A stretch of 43,407 nt of DNA from a virus. The stretch's first letter is position 1; each line of letters opens with the position of its first letter. The stretch spans positions 1-43,407 of the IMG/VR virus record IMGVR_UViG_3300021091_000147. The stretch is one strand, 5' to 3'. The translations under genes and the position numbers were made by a program. Below, in pieces: positions 11,999 through 19,300 of the stretch. The notes beneath the pieces were generated by a model. The model searched no databases and was not told the DNA's origin. It was given only the letters and a program-made list of their open reading frames with translations.

Positions 11999-12117
11999 GA
12001 ATTCCAATACTCCTCATACTCTTCTTCAGACATAGCAAATACTTTTGCCATCTCCTCACGATCCTCGTCGCTGATGTCGAAGATCTCGCCAGGCATGTCT
12101 TGGATTTCGTCCCACAT
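11995..12117 (-). CDS. small acidic protein (40 aa)
   Basis: MWDEIQDMPGEIFDISDEDR start, then EEMAKVFAMSEEEYEEYW. Highly acidic (about one residue in three is Asp or Glu), reminiscent of DNA-mimic proteins, but too short to say more. TATACT at 12144-12149 lies 26 nt upstream. Confidence 0.6.
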   Translation of the reverse strand: MWDEIQDMPGEIFDISDEDREEMAKVFAMSEEEYEEYWNS

Positions 12118-12143
12118 GAGCGGTGTCCGTCGATTACCTTAGT

Positions 12144-12149
12144 AGTATA
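12144..12149 (-). promoter_or_regulatory. promoter -10 TATACT
   Basis: TATACT just downstream of the TGA of the 61-aa gene (12153); about 19 nt of leader before ATG 12117. The -35 is not evident. Confidence 0.5.
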
Positions 12150-12152
12150 GCG

Positions 12153-12338
12153 TCAGTCGAGCTCGGCAAGGGCATCGTTGAGACACTTACACAAGTGGCA
12201 CACCAGGTCGGTCTCCTTCACACGATGCTGCTCCGCCAGTTTCCTGGTGTCTTTAGGGTCATGACCCCAGAGCACGTCAATAATAAACTGAAGCTGTTGC
12301 GTATCCAGTTCAACAAGAGTAACTAAAGATCTAGTCAT
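12153..12338 (-). CDS. hypothetical protein (61 aa)
   Basis: MTRSLVTLVELDTQQLQFII start; includes DVLWGHDPKDTRKLAEQH and CHLCKCLNDALAELD, mostly helical. ATG 12338 is chosen because it follows the terminator at 12353-12383. Not recognised. Confidence 0.65.
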   Translation of the reverse strand: MTRSLVTLVELDTQQLQFIIDVLWGHDPKDTRKLAEQHRVKETDLVCHLCKCLNDALAELD

Positions 12339-12352
12339 GATAATAAAAGGGG

Positions 12353-12383
12353 AAAAACGCGCACTCACGAACTGCGAGTGCGC
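12353..12383 (-). terminator. Rho-independent terminator overlapping a coding end
   Basis: Stem GCGCACTC / GAGTGCGC (12359-12366 with 12376-12383), loop 9 nt, followed on the minus strand by TTTTT (12353-12357). The last six codons and the TGA (12365-12367) of the endonuclease-VII-like gene form part of the hairpin. Confidence 0.85.
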
Positions 12384-12742
12384 TTGAGATATTCTAATGC
12401 TTGCTCAAGACCAGCAACTGTATCACCAAGCATACCAATACTGCGGTTACAGTTGTCACACAACCAACCACGATGGTGGAAAGTATAGTGATCGTGATCG
12501 AAAACGAGCTTTCTATCCGTGCGACCACAATTATCACACGGAGTTCCAAGAGGAGGGCGCTTTGGCTTACCTGCTAACTTGTAAGCTTCGCTCTTACCTT
12601 TAGACTCTTTCTTCGTGCATTCTTTGCACTCAGGACGATAGTATTTGTCTCCACCCGTATTAGTGGATTGATTGCGGGCAAAGAACTCCTCTGAGAGAGG
12701 GAAGGTCTTGCCACACTTGGAACAGGTACGAGATTCAGTCAT
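12365..12742 (-). CDS. endonuclease VII-like HNH nuclease (125 aa)
   Basis: Zinc-binding Cys pairs at C7/C10 and C39/C42 in the N-terminal part and, in the C-terminal half, C69/C72, the catalytic DHDH (82-85) and C95/C98 with N99 in CDNCNRSIGMLGD. This matches the recombination endonuclease VII fold (T4 gp49 type), in which a beta-beta-alpha-metal site cleaves branched DNA. At 125 aa it is shorter than T4 gp49 (157 aa) and has an extra N-terminal zinc pair region like stand-alone HNH proteins, so it may be a homing-type or general HNH endonuclease instead of the resolvase. Confidence 0.8.
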   Translation of the reverse strand: MTESRTCSKCGKTFPLSEEFFARNQSTNTGGDKYYRPECKECTKKESKGKSEAYKLAGKPKRPPLGTPCDNCGRTDRKLVFDHDHYTFHHRGWLCDNCNRSIGMLGDTVAGLEQALEYLKRTRSS

Positions 12743-12778
12743 GATCTGAGAGGTGTCTAGGAGCGTCTGTGAGGAGTC

Positions 12779-13249
12779 TCAACGAGCATACAGGTATCCA
12801 CCAGACCAATCTGCATTTTCCAGCAGATATTCACGATCCTTAATGAGACGGAGATCGTAGCGCACACCCTTGGCAGGTGCTTTCCAAGATGCGGATTTAT
12901 AGACTTCACCAGTCTTCTTATCCACAAAAGCGTGAACAGAACGGGAGCCACCACCATCAACAAAGATGATCTTGTGGTACTTCTTGCCGCTCTCGATCAC
13001 ATAATCGATGGGGCAACGACCACTCTGAAGGTCAGCAATACATGCTTCGTGATACTTAGTCTGAACAGAGTCAGTGGTGTCGTAAGTATAATTGAGATTC
13101 TCAATAGAACGCTTGTGACCACGCACAGAATACTCAACGTAGTTCTGACGAAGCGCGTCGGTAAGCATCCAGCACCACTTGATCACGTTCAACTGGATGG
13201 TGTTGCGAGCATCCTGCTCTGCTTGGAACTGGGCAAAGGTGGCGGTCAT
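12779..13249 (-). CDS. conserved phage protein (156 aa)
   Basis: The C-terminal half holds KYHKIIFVDGGGSRSVHAFV, DKKTGEVYKSASWKAPAKGV and RYDLRLIKDRE, a signature (SVHAFVDxxTGxVYKxASWKxPAxGxRY) that I have seen in conserved phage proteins of unknown function. N-terminal helix TFAQFQAEQDARN. ATG 13249 is 24 nt downstream of TATACT. Confidence 0.75.
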   Translation of the reverse strand: MTATFAQFQAEQDARNTIQLNVIKWCWMLTDALRQNYVEYSVRGHKRSIENLNYTYDTTDSVQTKYHEACIADLQSGRCPIDYVIESGKKYHKIIFVDGGGSRSVHAFVDKKTGEVYKSASWKAPAKGVRYDLRLIKDREYLLENADWSGGYLYAR

Positions 13250-13273
13250 GGGGAATCCCGTGTTGATATGAAT

Positions 13274-13302
13274 AGTATAGGGGATTCTGCCACCTGTGCC
13301 AA
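13274..13302 (-). promoter_or_regulatory. sigma70-type promoter TTGGCA-17-TATACT
   Basis: -35 TTGGCA 13297-13302, -10 TATACT 13274-13279, spacer 17 nt, identical in both boxes to the promoter at 10983-11011. It directly follows the dyad at 13307-13332. Confidence 0.75.
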
Positions 13303-13306
13303 GAGC

Positions 13307-13332
13307 GTGTGCCACTTTCCAAACTGGCACAG
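13307..13332. repeat. intergenic dyad GTGCCA..TGGCAC
   Basis: + strand GTGCCACTTT CC AAACTGGCAC: 22-nt near-perfect dyad with a single C/C mismatch at the same place as in other members. It follows the TGA of the 87-aa gene. Confidence 0.75.
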
Positions 13333-13596
13333 TCACTCAAAATCCCATTCCTCCTCTCCATCACCAAACCAGGACTCATAATTAGCTTCATCTTCCTCAT
13401 CAAACTCATTCAAATGCCACTGAAGAATGGTATGACCAGCTAAAGAGCTCACTGCAATCGTGCTATCTCCATCATTCATGCAAAATGCGTGTCTTAACCA
13501 GTCAGCTAATGGATGATCTGGATCATAACACTCTACAATATCAAGAAGTTCTTGAAATTGCTCTCTATCTAAATGCTTTCGTTTGATGCGGTCCAT
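13333..13596 (-). CDS. acidic hypothetical protein (87 aa)
   Basis: MDRIKRKHLDREQFQELLDI start; very acidic C-terminus (EFDEEDEANYESW, GDGEEEWDFE). It overlaps the next gene by 28 nt. Not recognised; it marks the border between the accessory genes and the virion genes. Confidence 0.65.
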   Translation of the reverse strand: MDRIKRKHLDREQFQELLDIVECYDPDHPLADWLRHAFCMNDGDSTIAVSSLAGHTILQWHLNEFDEEDEANYESWFGDGEEEWDFE

Positions 13597-14270
13597 TTTG
13601 TACGCTCAATTACTTCCGTTTTTTTGTTGAAATACTGATTGGCATAGTCATCAAGTACGGAATTGATGTCCATCTTTTCCTTAGTGTACTCAATTATGTA
13701 CCCTGGTTTGTGAAATTTTAGCACAGTTTCCTCGTTTTTGGAATAGAACAAGGATCCTGGTAGGAATTCAGCTCTACCATATGTACAATCCTCTGTTGGA
13801 ATGATAATAGATTTCGTGCTGACTGGCGCAAAATTAATACTATCTTCAACTTTTATGACTCTACGTTGTCTACATGTGATGTTTTTCGCTGTTGGATCAA
13901 CACCAACACAGATTGCAGACGCATTATTAGTTAGAGCTGTGAATCTCGTGATTCCAGACATGCGGAAACTTAAATGTGTCCCAGGTCTATAGCGTAGAGC
14001 ATGAACCTGACCAGCTGTTTCACTCAACCATACGCCATTCGCGAATAGCAAACAGCGACTATGTGCATAGAATCTACGCAAGTAGTCTTGTGGAAATGCG
14101 TGAAGAAACTCAGGATATTTCTCAAACAGTCTATCGATATGTTCCTGCTTGACATAAAGTTTATCTTCCTCTGGATCATCACCTATAAATTTGAATCCTT
14201 GATTGCATCCAGAATAATAAAGAACCGTGATTTCATCTAGAGAATCACGGATTGTCACCATTTTATCCAT
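13569..14270 (-). CDS. virion-associated protein, paralogue A (233 aa)
   Basis: From about residue 90 it aligns with the product of the next gene: YRPGTHLSFRMSGITRFTAL vs YHAGTFTHFRATGLARMTSL, VIKVEDSINFAPVSTKSIII vs IIHVDGNSKFTPTSVGSILV, and the end PGYIIEYTKE vs PGIVIEFTKE. No known domain; the setting beside fibre genes suggests a role in the virion or in fibre assembly. It overlaps paralogue B by 8 nt. Confidence 0.75.
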   Translation of the reverse strand: MDKMVTIRDSLDEITVLYYSGCNQGFKFIGDDPEEDKLYVKQEHIDRLFEKYPEFLHAFPQDYLRRFYAHSRCLLFANGVWLSETAGQVHALRYRPGTHLSFRMSGITRFTALTNNASAICVGVDPTAKNITCRQRRVIKVEDSINFAPVSTKSIIIPTEDCTYGRAEFLPGSLFYSKNEETVLKFHKPGYIIEYTKEKMDINSVLDDYANQYFNKKTEVIERTKWTASNESI

Positions 14271-14997
14271 AAGTTCTGTCAGTTATTTCAATAAGTCCTC
14301 TTTCTACTTGATCGAGCCACTCTTTAGTGAATCTTACCACATCTGGTTCTTCTTTTGTGAATTCAATTACAATACCAGGAGAGTCCAGAGTAATCGTAAC
14401 TTCTTCTGGTTCAGTTACCAAAAATGGAAAGTGTTGTGGCATCTTTGTTTTATGATACCATCCATCAAACATAGGAACAAGAATAGAACCTACAGATGTA
14501 GGGGTAAACTTAGAATTTCCATCTACGTGGATAATTTTTCTATTTGTTGCTGCTCTACTCTCAAATCCAGAACAAGCTGCGACACCCTTATCTTCTAATG
14601 ATGTCATTCTTGCCAGTCCAGTAGCTCTAAAGTGAGTGAATGTGCCAGCATGATAGATTAAAGATTTTGTTGCTGGTTTCAGTGAGTCACTTCTCCATGT
14701 AGAACCAAACATCACAGTTCTGTGGTGAACTTGAAAGCTATTCTCACCAAGACCAAAGATTACTTCTTGTTGCTGATCAACAACTCCACCAGGATGTTCG
14801 TTGATCCATTCTACCACTATCTGTGTTTGACTGTCAAGTACAATCTCTTTCAGAGGATCTGGATCATTTCCAAAAATTCTTTTACCGTTATGTGCATCCG
14901 TACAACTGAATACATTTAAACCATCTTTGAGGATTGTCCTACCGAAAGTGTACTCAGCGATTCTTGCATCTTTTATCTGAGTAAGATCAAGTGTCAT
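14263..14997 (-). CDS. virion-associated protein, paralogue B (244 aa)
   Basis: Starts MTLDLTQIKDARIAEYTFGR; beta-rich, with the C-terminal conserved segment FTHFRATGLARMTSLEDK and PGIVIEFTKEEPD shared with paralogue A. The two arose by tandem duplication and have diverged strongly in the N-terminal part. Its ATG overlaps the stop of the 153-aa gene (ATGA). Confidence 0.75.
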   Translation of the reverse strand: MTLDLTQIKDARIAEYTFGRTILKDGLNVFSCTDAHNGKRIFGNDPDPLKEIVLDSQTQIVVEWINEHPGGVVDQQQEVIFGLGENSFQVHHRTVMFGSTWRSDSLKPATKSLIYHAGTFTHFRATGLARMTSLEDKGVAACSGFESRAATNRKIIHVDGNSKFTPTSVGSILVPMFDGWYHKTKMPQHFPFLVTEPEEVTITLDSPGIVIEFTKEEPDVVRFTKEWLDQVERGLIEITDRTYG

Positions 14998-15455
14998 TCT
15001 TCCTCCGCAGCTGCAGCAGATGCTGCTTCAAATTGTGCATTAAAATCATCTTCATTATGAACGTTGACAACTTGCATCACGTTCAATACTGGTTCAAGAG
15101 TTGTAACATTTTTCTTGAACATTCTTTCTCTATGTCTGTTCATGTCATCAGGAGAAACACTAAGCTCTGTGTTCATCAATCCTGTGATGGCAGCGACAGT
15201 TCCTCTCTTATCTGCTTCTTGCTTCTTAATTTGCTCAACTTGCCAGAATACAATCTGAGCAATTTGAAATAAAACAGGTTCTTCTTCTTCAGTCTTTAAA
15301 TTGCTGACGCTATAAGAAATTGGTGGATACGAGTCTGCTTTCAATTCTGGAGAATTGAAGTGAATCTCAAAAGTTCCATCCTCTTTGTTAAATTTTTTAA
15401 GTGTAAATGTTGGTGCCAGAGAAGCATCAACAGTAAATTGTGGGTCAAATGACAT
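14994..15455 (-). CDS. hypothetical protein of the fibre cluster (153 aa)
   Basis: MSFDPQFTVDASLAPTFTLK start, a beta-rich half, then a helix rich in Glu/Gln (QIKKQEADKRGTVAAITGLM) and an Ala/Glu-rich end (AASAAAAEEE). A good Shine-Dalgarno (AAGGAG) lies 9 nt upstream of ATG 15455. It could be a small fibre chaperone or connector; this is inference from position only. Confidence 0.7.
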   Translation of the reverse strand: MSFDPQFTVDASLAPTFTLKKFNKEDGTFEIHFNSPELKADSYPPISYSVSNLKTEEEEPVLFQIAQIVFWQVEQIKKQEADKRGTVAAITGLMNTELSVSPDDMNRHRERMFKKNVTTLEPVLNVMQVVNVHNEDDFNAQFEAASAAAAEEE

Positions 15456-15467
15456 CGTTAATACTCC

Positions 15468-16352
15468 TTAATTGATACTAGCTCCGCGACGGTCTCCGTT
15501 GGCTTGCCAATCATAAACAAATGATGCTCCATCTATGTATGCACCTCTACCTCCACCAGAACATGATGAAGAAACTCCATTTTCTCCTGGGTTTCCACCT
15601 TTTCCACCACCAGCAGATCCACATCCAGCGCCGCCAGCGCCGCCCCCGCCAGCGTCAGCATTTCCATTTCCACCGCCGTCAACGCCAGATCCTGCAGGAT
15701 ATCCAGCGCCGCCACCGCCACCCCCGCCATTTACTCCATAGAAATAAGTATACTGCCCAGAACAAGTACCACCTTTCATGCATCCATAATAATAAGTTCC
15801 AGTTGCAGAACAGGTTCCATTATTACCACCTCCTCCACCACCGCCGCCACCAAACATAGCACCTTGGTTGTTGATAGCTACTGGAGTACGAGTATACAAA
15901 GCTGTGCCGCCTGCTGCACCATTCCCACATCCACGAGTTCCACCATTACCACCTGGACCTTGAATGCGATTGTTTGCAGATATTCTAACAAAAACTCTAG
16001 AGTCTGCTGGAAGTGTACCGATATTCATTCCTGTTGATCCACCTTGATAGCAGTTAACTTGAACAACACCTTTAACTGCTTGAGATCCATTCCATCCTTG
16101 TCCAGACAACCAGGAACTCAGATTAAATCCATTAGTATTATTTGTACTGAGTGTTGCTTTAAATTTGAAATGATCTCCTTCATGAATGGATCTCCAAGTT
16201 CCACCAGACCTAATATAAACTTCCTTAGCTCTTAACCACGAGCCACCACTCTTTACATAAACATCCTGGAGATTCTGATATCCTCCTCCAGTTCTTACAG
16301 CAAGATGCCCATTCAGGACATCTGCTTCATAATTATCGTATGGATTTGCCAT
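15468..16352 (-). CDS. glycine-rich adhesin-like tail fibre tip protein (294 aa)
   Basis: The N-terminal third carries a repeated motif (VYVKSGGSWLRAKEVYIRSG then GTWRSIHEG) and VFVRISANNRIQGPGGNGG. The C-terminal half is dominated by glycine blocks (for example GGGGGGGGNNG and GGGGAGGAGCG) interspersed with cysteine-containing loops (GTCSATG, GCMKGGTCSGQ), like the polyglycine loops of T-even gp38-type adhesins. It is likely the host-range-determining tip or a distal fibre subunit. Confidence 0.75.
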   Translation of the reverse strand: MANPYDNYEADVLNGHLAVRTGGGYQNLQDVYVKSGGSWLRAKEVYIRSGGTWRSIHEGDHFKFKATLSTNNTNGFNLSSWLSGQGWNGSQAVKGVVQVNCYQGGSTGMNIGTLPADSRVFVRISANNRIQGPGGNGGTRGCGNGAAGGTALYTRTPVAINNQGAMFGGGGGGGGGNNGTCSATGTYYYGCMKGGTCSGQYTYFYGVNGGGGGGGAGYPAGSGVDGGGNGNADAGGGGAGGAGCGSAGGGKGGNPGENGVSSSCSGGGRGAYIDGASFVYDWQANGDRRGASIN

Positions 16353-16368
16353 AATTCAATTCAACCTA

Positions 16369-19300
16369 TCAGTATCTATACCAGATGTCACCATCGCTTC
16401 CGCCAGCTGATGGTGCAGCTGTGCTGATTGTTCTGCTTCCATATGCATTAGAGCTGGAACCAACAGTAAGAGTAACTGCCCCTGTCGATGCATTAACTGA
16501 TGCACCTGCAAATCCAGAGATAGCATATGATTGAACACCAGTATTGTTGATGGTAATAGAGTTTGCGGCGTTAGTAATACTAATACCAGTAGTAGCACTC
16601 AGAGTTGCAAGAGCAAATCCTGAAGAAGCACCAATCAGTAACTGACCATTTGCAAGGGTTGATGTATCAATTCCAGTGCCACCGTAGTTTCTAGCAATAA
16701 TCGATGCATTCCAAACACCAGTTGTAAGTGTACCAACAGATGTAAGGTTACTGAGAGTATCAATTGCTGCTTCGATTGTTGCCTCAGTGGTAGCATCAAG
16801 AGCATCAATATTCTTCAGTGTGCATGTTCCAGAGTTATCATTAATAAATGCACTTGAACCAACTGTAATATCTCCACCAGAAACAGTAAGATCCCCTGTA
16901 ATTGTAGCATTTGATCCTACAGTCAGAGCACCAGTTAATGCAGTAGTAGCATTTCTAATTGTAGCAGTTCCACTTGTAGCTCCAAGAGTCAGTGATGTAG
17001 ATGCATTTGCAATATTAACTGTAGTTGCATTTGCATTCACAAAATTAAATGTAGTTGCTGTAGTAGTAATATCTCCACCATTTACAGCAAGATCACCAGT
17101 CAGAGTAACGTTACCAGTCAGAGATGTTGTACCTGTGACTGAGAGTGACCCACCAAGAGTTGTAGCACCGCTGTTAACGTTTAGTGTGCCAGTATTCTGA
17201 ATATCAAGACCTAAACCATTCTTGAGTTGCAGGTCTCCAGTCGCATCACTAGAACCAGATCCACCAGAAACAGCCATGTTTCCAGTATCAGAAAGACCAA
17301 ACTTAACCCAATCAGCACCAGTCCAATACCAACCAAGATATTGACCACGAGTGATGTTTTCTAACAGTTTCCAGTCACCTGTGTTAGCAGCTGCGCCAAT
17401 ACTAGGAGTCGCTGCAACAACGTCAACGTTTTTAGATGATTCAGATGCACCGCCAATCGTGATGTCATTAACAGTCAGATTATTTTGAACTGTTGTCTCA
17501 CCACGAACAAGTAACTTACCTTTGAAGTCAGACTCTAGAGTTTGTGATTCAACCGTAATCTTATCGCGAACGATAATCTCGTCGAAGGTAGGACGTAGGT
17601 TTGCAGTCTCACCAACAATAGACAGAGTTGGTGTATCTAAGTTTGCTTCTTCACCAGTAACCGAGCTAATTCTTGTGTTACCGATGAACAGGTCACCGTT
17701 AGAGTTCAGACCAGAATAGAAAGCAATACCACCTTCTTCTTTCTGTGACTGAGCGAGAAGAACTTCCTCGTCAGTAAGAACTCTGTTCTGTACAGATGGC
17801 AGACCAGTTGAATAGTTACCAGGACCAAAACCAACATACTCAAATGTGTGGTTACCTGATCTCAGAATTGATGGACGACGAAGTTCTGTTTCTGTACCAC
17901 CAGTTGAATTAACTGGAATCATACGAAGAGAAAGATCTAATTCTGCTGCTTCTCCATCGCGAGCTTCAAGTGTGATGAATCCTGCAGTTGCTGGATTAGT
18001 TGTTGTGTAGTTAGTATAGTTATTTCTTTGCTCAGTAATATACTCACTGATAATTTCTTTAGTGATGGATCTTGACTTGTCTTGATTGTTAGATCCATCT
18101 GTGGTTGTTACCAATCCGATCGTAACACTACTTGCTATAGATGTAGCAGATAATGGATCTTCAGTTGGATTATCCTTATCAAGGTTTGGATAAAGATCAT
18201 TAATATTCTGAGAGAATCCAAATGAGCTAACATTTGAATCGGTAGGTGAAATACTACCGTTCAACAGTGTCATATAGTAGATACCATTCTGTACACCCTT
18301 GATTAAGGTCTGTACTTTTTCAATATCATAGATGTAATATGTGTTGCTGTATGATTGCCCAGTTGGTACGTTTCTTGTTTGAACGATATATCCATTAATA
18401 GGATCTCTTTGCAGAGTTGCTGCAGCACTGTCTACAACGTAACGTACACGATAGGTTCTGTCTCTTGAAGATCTATTATCTGGAATACGGCGAAGGAATC
18501 CAGCTCCAGTGAACAGTGAGTTTGTATAGAAACTATCTGATGCTAGGTGCTCATGAATACCAGCATATCCAGTTGTTGCAGATACAGATGAAGATCCAGA
18601 TGTAGCAGCAGTAACTCTTACATACCAGTTATCAAGTTCCGTGTCAAATTGTAGGGGATGTCCAGGATCACCAGGAATAAATTGCTGCTGAGTTACATTA
18701 GTATATATAGAATCTGCTGGTGTAGTGCTACTATCTGGTGTAATTAATGCTGCATAAATTGTTGGTGTAGAAGAATTTGAAGAATCAATCAGGGTTACAT
18801 AAAGAATATCTTGCTTTCTTGCACCTAAATTAAAACCTTGCAATCTGTAGGGTGGTTTAGTAGCTTGAGATGTATAACCATACAGATACAATCTAGTATT
18901 AACTGGACCAATATATGCCCAGGCAATATTTCCATCAGATACAATTCCTGATGTATGCGTAGGAGCAACTGTACCAGCCTGAACTGAACCAGATGAAGCT
19001 GCTAACTGTGCAGAATAATATGCATTTCCGTTGTAAATACAAGAATGCTCTCCACCTGCAGCATTAAAGCTAGCAGATGCGGACCATGTTTTATTACCAA
19101 CAGAAGATTGGTATTGTACTTTTTGTACGTCAAATGCAATATATCCAACTGGAATCTCATCAATTGTTCCTAAGAATCCAGTTGTAGATGCAGAAGTTGT
19201 TCCTCTATATCCTCTGTTCAGAGTAAGAACACCGCTAGTTGGGTTGACTGAACTTACATAATAAGATTCACCAGAGTCAATCGTTGCAAATCTTACATAG

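Noticed and set aside
348-13332. CRISPR array or REP-like mobile repeats
   Set aside because: The dyads are not evenly spaced, have no spacers of constant length and are tied to gene ends and promoters.
15535-15741. proline-rich plus-strand frame
   Set aside because: It is the complement of the glycine codons of the adhesin-like gene.
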